A stretch of 64,000 nucleotides of DNA, taken from assembly GCA_047495785.1 (NCBI GenBank), contig JBLDXI010000010.1:1488001-1552000 (forward strand), read 5' to 3'. The stretch comes from Lepidodermella squamata. Its lineage: Eukaryota; Gastrotricha. The translations under genes were made by a program, and so were the position numbers. Below are positions 10,901 through 21,702 of this stretch, piece by piece. Below the pieces are notes generated by a model. It did not search any database. It was not told where the DNA came from and saw nothing but the letters and a program-made list of their open reading frames with translations. The stretch's first letter is position 1. Each line of letters opens with the position of its first letter.

Positions 10901-13900
10901 GCACCGGTCCATACCTCGGTGCAATTGCAGATGCTTGAACCGACACATGTGCCACCATTTAGACAAGGATTTGTGCACGATACGGCGAAGTACCTACACA
11001 TATTTCGAACTTGGCTCAGACTGGACGCGTTCAGGGCAGCTGTGTGAATGGACGTGCAGCCTATGTTGAAAGTCGGCGGGTACGTCGTGTCACCATATCG
11101 ACGGCCAATGGACATCCAATAGCTTGTGGCTGGAGGGGGATTCATCACCTTTGATCCAACAAACGTGGAGTTACAATATAGGCTGATATTACCCGAAGCT
11201 TTTTCATAAGTGACAGCAATAAATTGGTTGCCTGGTGTGACCAAGCAGTTAGCCTTCAGACCATCCGCTGAGCCAGCAACGTTCATCGGGTTAAACCATA
11301 GTTTATCAGCACTGTCATACATCCACAAGTGCATCCCAGGAGATGTGTCATTTTTAGTAAAATCCACGATCGGTTGATTCGACGTTGACAGGATTCGTAT
11401 CGTTGTTGCAATTGTGAAAGATTGCCCTTCCAGGTTAAGCAGGCTATTTCGGTAAGTTACGAATTTCGATAAGGGTGAGCCTTGAACTTGTAGCGCGCAG
11501 TTCGAGCAAAACGCCCCACTGCTGTGAACCGGGCGAGTATTCGGTTCTCCATCGATGCGGTTAACCCAAGCATCTCTTGTCCCAAAGTCCGGCGTAAATG
11601 GCCAGTATGCTAGAAGCCCAGGAAACTCGGAAAGCTTCGCATTGATTATATCTCTGTATATCATTACTGTCAACACGATTAGCGTGTTTCTAGATAGGCA
11701 GCGTTATACTTTACCTGTGTCGCAAATTACTCCTGTCCACCCTGGTTGGCATTTACATCTATTGAACCCAACGCAGGTCCCGTTATTCTTGCACAGTGAT
11801 GATGAACATTTCACTAAATATTTACAAAACGAGATTTCGATTTCCTGAGTGTTTAATGAACAAACCTGAGAAAAGCGCACATGTATCCTTGACTTTTAGA
11901 ATTTCGGTGAAATTCAATGACGATGAGTGCACTGAAGCACACGCTATACTACCATCGAAGTTAGCACCGGTAGGATCGCCATTGCTATAACGAAAACTGA
12001 CTGAAAAGAAGAATGAAATCTCGCTTTTTCTAACCTGAAGCCCAAGTTCAACATCGAGGAGGTCAAAGGGGCCGTGGCCAATTGGTACGTGGCACCAAGA
12101 GATTCGTTACAGAAGTGTCTCACAGTTTTGGTAGTGCCATCATAAGTCACAGCGATGAAAACCCAACTGAAAGAACTCGAGCCAAAGGAGCAAGTGTTTG
12201 CTGTGCCTGAATCGACAGCTAGAGTATTGGCAGCCGAGTATAGCCAACGCATGCCATATGCACCGCTGCCAACAGCTGTATTCGACGGATTCACATATTC
12301 GAGGAGGGTTCTAAACTTGGAAAAATGTACAATGGCTCAGGATCCCAAACAATACCTCATCACAGATGCTGTAGGAATGATGAAGGCAGCGTAAGTCCAA
12401 GATGAAGAGCCGAAATTCAGAACAGCTTTGTCAAACCCAAGGTAAAGCTTAGGGTTGCCAGTACCAAATTGTATCCCAGTGTCAGATAAACCGAAAGGAC
12501 CAGTGGAGTAGGTTATCAAATTGTTTGCAACGCCGTTGATTGTATTTAAGTAGTCTTTTGCTTGGTAGTTGTAATTTAGAGGCCAGTAAGCAACCAAATC
12601 CGTTAGATTTGCGATCCAGTTGTTCACATACTCGTCATCAATTGGCACTAACATCGATATTATAATTTTCAGTGCGGGACAGTGTGGCATGTATTGTGCA
12701 TTCGGTCCCTTTCTATCCCGTCCTATCTCATCCTACGAGATTCCCGCTCTGACTTCGAACAATCAGTTCAATTTACGAATACAGCCTTAGAATTTATCAA
12801 AAATTACGTGGCCTCCAGACGCCGAAATAGGTTGTTGCCAACCTGATTTCTTGGGACTCATCTCCTCTTTTGATATTTCTTTGGAATTTAATTTTTACCT
12901 GGACTGGGTGCGAAGTACAGGGGTGTGGGGTGTCGCGACACCCCAGCTCCGGGACTAAAACCAGAGAAAGGCTGGAAAGATCACAGGGGGGACCCTTTGG
13001 TTTCTTTAGCCAAGTCCTAGAAAACAAGTAGAAAACACCTCAGCTCCTGAATTCTAATTCGCACACTGTTCCTGGATCTATGATAGAATATCGCCGTGAC
13101 TTACATGAAAAACTTACATGTGTCACATATCCGTCCTACCCACGGCGCTATGCAGTTACATCTGTTGAAACCAGAGCAGGTTCCGCCATTGGCACAAATT
13201 GGACATGATACTAATTAGATATTAACGCTTTAAAATCAATTAGATAACCAGTATTGAAATGCATACTCGAGAAGCTTTTGCATAAATCTTTGACATCAAG
13301 CAGTTGGTCAGTAGTCAAAGATGAGCTAAATATTGATAAACAAGCCATTTTTGCAGAAATGACTAATCCGCCGAAACTCCTGTTGAAAAAATAGAAATGA
13401 AGATTGTTGGTCAATTCCATCTTCTCACCTGCATCCGAGGCAAACAAGGTTTGAAGTTGGCGGATAATATGAATACGTCTCGATGCTCTTATATGCATCG
13501 CCGCAAAAGGCCTTGCCTTGCCTTTTCAAGTGGTCGTACGAGTAGCCAACATACTGCCAGTTTTGTATCATGGGGCACAGGGGATTGTGAATAGCAACCC
13601 CGGCATTGACCCACAAGGCGTTATAAATTCCATGGTGCCACAAATGTAAACCGGTTCCGCCGCTACTATTAGTCCATTCAAATAGCGGGCCTTCATCGCC
13701 ATTCAGCAGATAAACCCAGAAAGCAACCGTGAAGGAAGAATTTCCGAAGTTCAGCTGGCTGTTGTTGAATACGGCATATTTGTTCTGTAGAGAGCTATTA
13801 CCGAATTCGACTGCGGTGCTTCCAACGCCGTAAGGTCCAGACGTGAAATTGTGGACTGCGTTTGACGGTGTCGGACTTACCTTCGACCCAGGACTGATGT

Positions 13901-15962
13901 CGTTGTAGCCATATTTGTCGGTGAATGGCAGATATGCCACCAGAGATGGATAACTTGATAATTTCGTTGAAACATAGGCATCATCAACGTCAACTAAAAA
14001 AGAAGGAATTTTCATAGTTTCGCTGTTCAATCAACTTACTTGAAGAGCAAAGATCGCCCACATAAGGTGGCTTGCATTTGCACACATTGAAGCCAATACA
14101 CGTACCTCCATTCGCACAACTTGCAGGGCAGTATACTATCAGAAGCAGAATTGTTAAACATATAAGGTATTGGCATCAGGTTCATATTACCTGAGAAGAG
14201 CCTGCAAGCATTGCGAACTTGCATCAATTCAGTTTCTGTAAGGGCTTTTGAGTGATATGAAGCGCAGGCCATGTAAGTGTCGGATGTCTCCGCTGGTTTA
14301 GGACTACCGTTTGAAGTCCACGGCGGTCTGATTAAGCATGAAATTTGGATGAATTCAGACTAATGTAATTTCTCATATAATCATGCCTGTAGCCTAGGTA
14401 TAGCACATTCGTTGTAGCTGCAGGCTTCGATCGCGTTTTAGCCGGCCCTGCCCATGACCAACCGCAAAATATTCGCATTGAGTAAGTGCTACCGCTTAAG
14501 CCGAAAGTAACAGCGACGAATTGCCATTGCTGATATGTCGCGCAATTTCCGTATTGGAACGAATCTCCCGTCGGATTTCTGACGTGGAGATATAATGAAT
14601 TTGATCCAGTTTTCTGATAAAAGGTAGCGCCCATGTCGCCGTCACTCGGATAATCAAATGTCGAATTGCTAAATTGGAATAGTGGGAAGTCTGTTGATGC
14701 CTGGGTGTTAATAAAAGCTGTGAATGTCCAATCTCCAGCTCCTCGAACTAGAAGATTCGAATAAACGGCCAAGTAAGAATTCGCCTTCATGAAAATGGCT
14801 GAATTTGGCGCCAGGTATGGTCCAGAAACATGATTTGGGGGATTGGGAACAGCAACCGTGTTCAGCTTGCTTGGCCCAGCATCTAACCCCCCGTAGCTAC
14901 TCGTCATAGGCCAGTAGGCTATCAATCCAGGTAATTTCGAAAGTTGGGCATTGATGGTTGCAGTATCTATTGCGGCAGCGTAATCTAAAGAAGGAAACGT
15001 CCTAATGCTTTATCAGTGATCAGTCATTTTCAAACTTGTATTGCAAAAGCCGCCGTAATTGTTTGCCGTACACTTGCATATGTCCTTGCCAATGCACGTG
15101 CCGTTGTTGGAACACGACTTGGAGCAAACTCCTGAGGAAATTTTCCAGTTAAAATGCATCCGCCTATCATAATGTACCTGTGAATGATGTACAAGTAAAC
15201 AGATGAAGGTTCAATTCATCCAAAGTCAAGGCTTTCGAATGAAAGCCACCGCACATAACTCTAACGTCAGAGGTTGTGACCGGAGCCGGCGTATCTCTGA
15301 AACATTTTAATAGACCGCATATGATTGCACATCATCAGAGCAAACCTGTATGCTATATACACTTTGTTAGTCGTTACGATTCGTGAGGCTGGATACGGCA
15401 TAACAGCGACAGGGGCAAATGAGCCATCGCAGTAAAGTCGTAGCGTACCGGCATAAGCGTCGTAAAGAACGGCGATCAACACAGCCTCGGATATAACGCA
15501 AGGGTAAATCATCCATTCCGAACCAGGATCGCCATTGACACCAATAATGTTATTGCCTGTTTGCCAAACGAAGAAACCGTGATTAACTCCAACAGGCGGA
15601 TCATCATATTCCATTATTGGCATAACACGTCTTTGATCTGTGTCAATTATCTGGACATAGGTCCATGACGTAGCTCCGAAGTTCAATCGCGGGTCTGTTA
15701 TCGTTATGTAGCGACCGCTCTTTGCGCTGTACGATCCGGCGTTCTCATTGCTGTAGCCGCTGTCATAACTGCTTGACGTCGTGCTGGAAAGCACGCTATC
15801 AAGCTTGGCTGTTGTTTTCGCATCACTGCCAGCGTACGAACTGCTCCAAGGCCAATAACCCACGCAACTATCGAGAGAAACTAGCGCAGCGAACGCTAGA
15901 TCAGCGTCCGCTTGGACGAAGGCAGACAAAGCGATCAGTGTACCTAACTTCAATAGCAACAT
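7988..15962 (-). CDS. Multidomain LamG/EGF/ShKT/CCP single-pass receptor, copy B (complete)
   Basis: Complete 22-exon gene of 2085 residues. Exons: 15962-15346, 15296-15178, 15131-15036, 14984-14387, 14327-14191, 14135-14040, 13993-13429, 13379-13267, 13210-13118, 12647-12356, 12310-12035, 11984-11866, 11813-11715, 11666-10887, 10834-10742, 10686-10591, 10532-10437, 10175-10080, 10028-9234, 9176-8991, 8937-8722, 8667-7988. The order is signal peptide, five laminin-G-like domains with intervening EGFs, four further EGFs (two more than copies A and C), two ShKT domains, about five CCP domains, a membrane helix (VLSILGFFLGIVVCLDYM) and a basic tail rich in R, K and Q ending in an EGGMDIPE motif. 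The donor after 14387 is GC, not GT. Module exons are phase 1-1, which suits exon shuffling. Type I membrane topology is inferred. Ligand and partners are unknown. Confidence 0.9.
12903..13068 (-). mobile_element. MITE-like element, CAGKGTGCGAAGTA family (copy 2, best preserved)
   Basis: It lies in the copy B intron 12648-13117. The left end CTGGGTGCGAAGTACAGG and the right end CTAATTCGCACACTG are inverted repeats. ACTG flanks both ends and could be a target-site duplication or part of the terminus. The interior carries the palindrome GGGGTGTCGCGACACCCC and an AAAGGGTCCCCC-type block (reverse strand) shared with other copies. It is about 160 bp and has no coding capacity. Confidence 0.7.
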
Positions 15963-17121
15963 AGATGGCAATATAATTAATAGTGCCTAAACTTCTGAAA
16001 GCCTACCTAATCAATCCTAGTTGGTTACTTGGCGGCCTCATTGTGAGCAAACCTCATGAATCTTGCATGAATGTGGCCAGCAGATGCGTAAAGTTTTGTA
16101 TGACGTGAAGTTTTCCCATATATCTCTGATCATTTCCCCTGAGAAGGTTCCGTCAAGAAGTCGAGGGCATCAAGTCAATTATTTAGTTACAATTTTTTTC
16201 GCTTAATTATTAATGATATCGGCAAGAATGTTGAACTTTTTCACCCAGTCATGGCTATAGAGCACGGACGACAATATAAACTGGTAGATGAACTGTGTTG
16301 GTTACCCCTGTCAACACAGAGTTTAGTGGGAATAATATATTTCTGATGTCGCCTCCCGCTGCCATCCGTGATGCTGGTCGCCTTCACTTGGGAAAGCGCC
16401 CAATTTATCGATGTTCAAGAATGTAAATAATTTATACCGTGAATATCGAATTATCCAAGAATTTTCTTTTATTTTTGTCATATAGCTAAATATCTCGGTC
16501 AAATATTGTTACGCTTCGCTCGTGGAAAGGTTATTAGGGAATTTTTCACCGTGCACCCCTTAAATTCTAGAAAGAAAGTTTCCGATTGCCGAATCTGCAA
16601 AAGTCCTGTCACTGAGCCCTATTGCGTAGTGCTATCGAGTAATGGATCGTGGCCCAAAGAGATGCTTGGTTCGACTCTTCGGCGACGAAATGGCGACGAA
16701 ATGGCGACGCAAAAAACAAACCCCCAACTCAAAAGCTAGCTACTTATTCAAGCTATTCACGCATCATGCTCCGATCCTGCATCCTGCAAAACCTAAGTAG
16801 AATACTGGAGGAATGCACACTCATCCATCATCCGTAACTAGTATCTAAAACTGAGCTTGGTGGCAAACTGCCAGCTCAAGCGTGTGTTGCGATACCCGAG
16901 CACCCCTGTACTTCGCACCATGCACAGTAACCTATACTCTAAGTCTTGTTTTAGACTACAACTGCGGTACTTAACTTCGATAAAAACACCCCGACGGTAA
17001 TATAGCTACTTCAGGTACTGTTGGCTGTAATTTCGAGTTAACTTGCTACATTTATTCTCGGGGAATAAATAAATAAATAAGATACGTGCAGCATTTAAAA
17101 ATTAATTTGAGATCTCAGGAT
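15963..17121. other. Intergenic spacer between copy B and the intronless GPCR
   Basis: No gene seen. It contains a short GGCGACGAAAT iteration at about 16680-16710 and the right end of a MITE-like element (palindrome-like GTGTGTTGCGATACCCGAG then CACCCCTGTACTTCGCACC, ending about 16922). Closest to the GPCR 3' end is an AT-rich stretch with AAATAAATAAATAA at about 17065-17080. The upstream region of copy B shows weak similarity to the upstream blocks of copies A and C. Confidence 0.5.
16860..16922. mobile_element. MITE-like fragment, CAGKGTGCGAAGTA family
   Basis: Only the right end is clear: CACCCCTGTACTTCGCACC followed by ATG, preceded by a degenerate central palindrome. The left end was not located, so this may be a truncated copy. 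Confidence 0.45.
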
Positions 17122-19428
17122 TCATCCCACTCTCAAAGCGTGAGCATTAATCACACAGAAAAGGGTTGTCGAATGGAAAAGCAGTGCGATAGACATTACC
17201 AAATTCTGTGACGAGGGATAGTTAGCCACGCCAACAAGAATCAAGGTTGTGCCCACGAAAGAACTCATTGCAATAAAAGAAGCTCGTCTAAATGGGTCCA
17301 AGTCCAATTTTTCCTTAGCTGAAATTAGAGACTTCGATGCAGTTCTCAGAGAGTATGCCAGTAAGGCGCAGCTCAAAAGAATAAGTCCATGAAATCCCAG
17401 TAAAGTTCCAACCCATACAACATTGAAATTCGATGCGTATGACGCTTCTTCGATCGTGAAGAAAGTGTCAATGACTTCATCGTAATAATCAGAGACAACA
17501 TGTTGAAATAACAAGATTGGATCACTGACAAACCAAACAACCGTGAAGATTGCGTTGAGAAAGGTCCAGCAAATCGTAGTTAAGCAGCTCATATTTTCAT
17601 GTCTTTCTCCCAGTGGAATTGAGTTAAGTAGCTTTAGTGTGCCAATCATTGGGCTAACTGCTCGAATCGCTGAATTATACTGGCCTTTGCCGCTTACGAG
17701 AATTCGGACACGCTTGCCCAATTTCGCAATGACAGCTTTATGGAATGAAAAAAGCTCGGTGAATAGGATTCCATGGACCAATGCAAGTCCGATTACAAGA
17801 AGGAAAAGTCGGGCTCGGTGTATGTGAAAATTTGCTGGGCTGTCTTTTTTCTCATCGATTATCCCAACAGCGAAACATGCAGAGGAGAACTCAAGGAGTA
17901 AGCACCCGACTGCGATAGTTAGTTTTGATTTAGAGATGTTAGATCTCGAGAGCTCTTTAAGAACAATGGTGCTCTTTAGAAGCAGAAGTAAGCCGGCAAG
18001 TACAATCACTGCCACACTGGTACCAAAGTCTATATCTTTCGATATGCGGACGAATTTCGCCATATCACTTATATTCAATATCAAAATCGGTGACTTGACT
18101 GCAAGTATTGAGTAGGAGCTCAGGTTAGACATGTCGTCCCCAGCTATTATTTTGTTGTGGGTTGCCACTAATTTGTTGGCTGACCAAGTCATGACATAAT
18201 TTGGGTAGCTATCCATCTCTAGCCTTGAAGAAAACTTCTCCAAGCCATTGCGCAATCCGTAAAATGGAGTTAGCCCGACGCTCTGATTGGCTATTAAACC
18301 TACTTTCCTCGGATAAGTTGCGAAGTCCGATAAGGTCATTTTTTGCTCAGACAAAATAGTTTCAGTGTTGTTTAGAACAAGAACAGCTTGCAGAGCTAAG
18401 TCATGGCAAACAATAAATCTATCGTCTTCACTTACGTTGCGAAATGAATTGCCAGCATATTTTTCATAGAGTTGCTCAAACTCTGCGAAGTTGTAACCGA
18501 GACTTGTTACATCAGAGCTTGGAAACATGTCTTGAGACATTCCTATGTAAACTCCATACTTAGTCTGCTCGACGATCATGGCTCGGGTGCAATTGGTCTT
18601 TGCATTGATTATCGGTGGGAATGTGAGTGGGTCTCGAAATGCGGCAGCATACGTTACAAACAGGTACTTTGGCCCAGTTATTCCGAATCTGTATGCAGCA
18701 CAAAGAAATTCGACATTGTTGAACCAACGGCCTAAGGAGACCACGATAACTCGGACGTTGCTTTTCTTGAGTGAGATCATCATATCGTCACTAACTTCAG
18801 TGTCGAAGGAATCGAACCAGGGAACTTTGATACCATTCCGTAAGCCACCTTCGTAGAAGCTTTTAGCAAGTTGGAAATCCAAAGTGCGAGTCGAAGTTAC
18901 GAGGCCGAAATTTCGCCACCTTTGAACGTGCTTCACAAAGTAGATCCACGAATTTGCTATGACATTGCCGGGGTTATTCAGTCGGTATATATTCGGAAAT
19001 TCCTTTCGATTCCCTTCGAAAACCGGAGAAGCACATCCGCTTGTTAGCGAGACCATGTTCAGATGAGGCAACGTTGAGGCGTATGGAATACAGCCGATAG
19101 ATGAACCTGGCCCGAGAGTGATTGGGGATTGGATGAAGGCTTGCTTCGACTCGAAAAATCGTGCATAATCTACAAGATGCTTTGTCGCCATATTCGAGTT
19201 GGAAGTTTCGTCCCTGGTGTCGAGCCGAATCCGGTACTTGGATAGTATGTCTGATCTAGTGTTAACCTGGTCGACGACAAATTGCATACCACTATAGCAG
19301 GCTTTGTCTGTTCTTGGCTCGAATCCGGTAGCTTGAACCAGGGCCATGATAGAAATGGTGTCAGACTTATTGGCTACGGAACGGTCAAAATCAAGTACAT
19401 ATAGCATGGCGATCATCGTTAACAACAT
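17122..19428 (-). CDS. Intronless class C (GABA-B-like) G-protein-coupled receptor
   Basis: A single uninterrupted reading frame of 768 residues. A signal-like N-terminus (MLLTMIAMLYVLDF) is followed by a periplasmic-binding-protein-type ligand domain (about residues 25-420) and seven membrane helices between about residues 470 and 765. The first helix is near FGTSVAVIVLAGLLLLLKS. The segment ISKSKLTIAVGCLLLE resembles the GABA-B family intracellular loop 1/TM2 region. The protein stops directly after the seventh helix, so it lacks the cytoplasmic coiled coil of classical GABA-B subunits and has no cysteine-rich linker, unlike metabotropic glutamate receptors. Every other large gene here has introns, so absence of introns over 2.3 kb suggests a retrocopy origin (inference). 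It sits between receptor copies B and C on the same strand. The ligand is unknown. Confidence 0.85.
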   Translation of the reverse strand: MLLTMIAMLYVLDFDRSVANKSDTISIMALVQATGFEPRTDKACYSGMQFVVDQVNTRSDILSKYRIRLDTRDETSNSNMATKHLVDYARFFESKQAFIQSPITLGPGSSIGCIPYASTLPHLNMVSLTSGCASPVFEGNRKEFPNIYRLNNPGNVIANSWIYFVKHVQRWRNFGLVTSTRTLDFQLAKSFYEGGLRNGIKVPWFDSFDTEVSDDMMISLKKSNVRVIVVSLGRWFNNVEFLCAAYRFGITGPKYLFVTYAAAFRDPLTFPPIINAKTNCTRAMIVEQTKYGVYIGMSQDMFPSSDVTSLGYNFAEFEQLYEKYAGNSFRNVSEDDRFIVCHDLALQAVLVLNNTETILSEQKMTLSDFATYPRKVGLIANQSVGLTPFYGLRNGLEKFSSRLEMDSYPNYVMTWSANKLVATHNKIIAGDDMSNLSSYSILAVKSPILILNISDMAKFVRISKDIDFGTSVAVIVLAGLLLLLKSTIVLKELSRSNISKSKLTIAVGCLLLEFSSACFAVGIIDEKKDSPANFHIHRARLFLLVIGLALVHGILFTELFSFHKAVIAKLGKRVRILVSGKGQYNSAIRAVSPMIGTLKLLNSIPLGERHENMSCLTTICWTFLNAIFTVVWFVSDPILLFQHVVSDYYDEVIDTFFTIEEASYASNFNVVWVGTLLGFHGLILLSCALLAYSLRTASKSLISAKEKLDLDPFRRASFIAMSSFVGTTLILVGVANYPSSQNLVMSIALLFHSTTLFCVINAHALRVG

Positions 19429-20554
19429 TTTAGTTTATGCTTTTGTTATATTTTCAGACTGTTTTTGTTTGGAGGGTACCGCGTGTGAATTTGCAATTCG
19501 CGACATATTTGTGTCATTGCATGGTGCACACTGGCGGAAGTACGTTATAGCTTAATGGAGGTCGCGTCTTTCGGCTGTATGCTTTCCGCAGCACACATTC
19601 CTCACGCGTAATTGTGGGGTGCTAGCCATATTAGCGCTTTTATGAATTCTGAAAATTAAACCCCCGTGATCCGGTTCAAGTTCGATGGGATTAAATTCTT
19701 AGTGGGCGCGCCATATACTTCAGACATTCGCAGGATATAAATTTCCTACTCTCCTGCCATGCAACTTTGCTACCTGAGAGGAAACCAGTTTGGGTTGTTA
19801 TCTTCCGTTTTAGTGGCGTAATGAAAAAGAAGAATGACAACGTTCCTAAGATGAAATAAATTCCAGCCTAACGTGTTGTGAGCCTGAGTACATTACTAAA
19901 TTAAAACTGATAATTAATAATTTGCCACAATTTCAAGCGGTTATTCCGATGCCGCGTGTTATGGAGAGACGTCCTAGTATCACGTCTCATGCCCGCACGA
20001 TGATTCCGAATTTAGTATTTCTTACTAGTTTTCTAATTCATGACATGACTATAAATCAGTAACAGTTATTAGAGAGTGGAAAACCGATATTTCTGTAAGA
20101 TATGAAAATAAATATTTAGATACACATTTACGTACATGTTAATCCGGGCCCTGGTAATGTTTCCTTAATATCAGTCGTTGGATGTCATAGTCTTGAAGTA
20201 TTTCAGGCCTTTTCACGCAACAGATGTTATTGTTTGTCCTATTTCGTTCAAATTTGACTCAAAGGCCAATGTTGCATCCTTGAAATTGACTAAATTAAAA
20301 CTCTGTCCGCTACGCGAGCGTTATTCTGCTGAGATTCGTTATCATTTCATGTGATTGGTGTAATCTTTGTTTGGGTAATTCTATGGTAATTCCCTATTAC
20401 GATGGCGTTATTGAGCGGAATTCCATGAAACTGGAAAAATTTATAAAATGCGTTAAATTAACAAAGTTGCATAAGTTGGATAAATTTCTAATTTGCTGAC
20501 CGAATTCTCAAGTGCAATTCGTTCGTGTCGCGGAGCACTTTGCCTATTTTTTTT

Positions 20555-20781
20555 GTTCAGCAGTACTGAAATGTGAAGTCCATAGCTCTGTAAAACAGCA
20601 TTACTGCTCAAACGGACTGTAAAATCAAGTACGGCCGGCGCCCTGTACTCGCTTTACAGCTGAAATTAGCTGTAGACACCAGTACGGCACGCCTGACCGT
20701 ACTACTGAGTACTGTAGAGATCGGGCTGTACACATGCGTACGGTTCAACGACTGTACTAATAGTACAGGGTACAGGTGAAC
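20555..20781. mobile_element. GTAC-iterated element, possibly transposon-like
   Basis: About a dozen GTAC tetramers occur in roughly 230 bp (such as CAAGTACGG, CCTGTACTCG, CAGTACGGC, ACCGTACTAC, GAGTACTGTAG), far more than expected. The ends GTTCAGCAGTACTG and the complement of CAGGGTACAGGTGAAC are loosely inverted. No coding capacity. Classification as a transposon is inference. Confidence 0.4.
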
Positions 20782-21125
20782 GATCTAGGCCACCACTGTT
20801 AACATCTGTGTGGTGCCAAAAATATGCTAGTTTTCATTTGATTTGATTTTCATTTGATGAAAAATATTCATAAATACCTGAAATCATTATTGTCAAATCC
20901 TCTACCTTTTGGCTTTTGGAACAAGGACGGTATTAATGCCATTAGGTCCTCGAGATAGCGTCTAAAAAAGACTTATACATGCGGAGGCCCAGGATTTAAT
21001 TGAAACGCATGCAGGAGGTCATCATCGTCATCGTTGATGACAGAATGATCTCGTCATGTCAAGAAGGGCCGTAGTCATCAGCCTTAAAAAAGTTTCGAAA
21101 ACGGAATATCGTTAGCGACGTTGAA

Positions 21126-21264
21126 TAACTCGGATTTAGGCTTGTTTACAGGGTGACAACTAAAAAGTCTTTTGTTTTGCCTCTGCATTCAAGTTAAAAA
21201 ATTCCACTATTTACTTGTCACCCGTCACCTTGAAACGGATGTAAACAAGCCCAAATCCGAGTTA
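21126..21264. repeat. Inverted repeat, foldback/MITE-like
   Basis: The left arm TAACTCGGATTTAGGCTTG then TTTACA.. is matched in inverted orientation by GTAAACAAGCCCAAATCCGA then GTTA at the right end, with further imperfect pairing around GGGTGAC/GTCACC. The loop is about 60 bp. Confidence 0.75.
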
Positions 21265-21339
21265 TCGCCACACCCCTCTGTTCAAGTTGGTACTTAATTC
21301 TCGCATCGCGGGCTCTTAATATTCACGCGGCTAGTTTAA

Positions 21340-21500
21340 CAGGTGAAAAGAATCCTTAATTCTCCAATGAAAAGGGAATAAAAAAATTATGAAGTTGGCA
21401 AAAAGGTGTATGAAATTTGTATGAATTTTTTAGCCTTCCTCTGGTTTGAGTCCCGGAGCTGTGGTGTCGCGACACCACAGCACCTGTACTTCGCACCCTG
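21340..21500. mobile_element. MITE-like element, CAGKGTGCGAAGTA family (copy 4)
   Basis: The right half is well preserved: CCTCTGGTTTGAGTCCCGGA, the palindrome TGTGGTGTCGCGACACCACA, then ACCTGTACTTCGCACCCTG. The same order appears (inverted) at 12903-13068. The left end is diverged. Confidence 0.6.
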
Positions 21501-21702
21501 CGACCGGCTCTCCAGATAGTGACTTCAGCATACTCTTCTGAAGCTTCGCTTGTAATTAATATGAAGAGACAACTCTCCGTGAGCTCTCTATTCAATCAAA
21601 TGAAAAAAAATGAAAGCTTCTAATAACAAGCATGTCGGCAATATTGTTGATTTAAGTTCGAGAGTCAGTAATTAATAAAATAAATGGCGTCCACAGCAAA
21701 AA

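Larger units (their letters stand above)
19429..21702. other. 2.3-kb spacer between the intronless GPCR and receptor copy C
   Basis: No gene found on either strand. It contains the GPCR upstream region, a GTAC-rich element (20555-20781), a 139-bp inverted-repeat element (21126-21264) and a MITE-like copy (about 21340-21500). The 3' flank of copy C follows. Confidence 0.55.

Noticed and set aside
16600-16700. tRNA-like B-box (GGTTCGACTC) near 16668
   Set aside because: No matching A box or acceptor stem at proper spacing, and the T-loop consensus is broken after GACTC.
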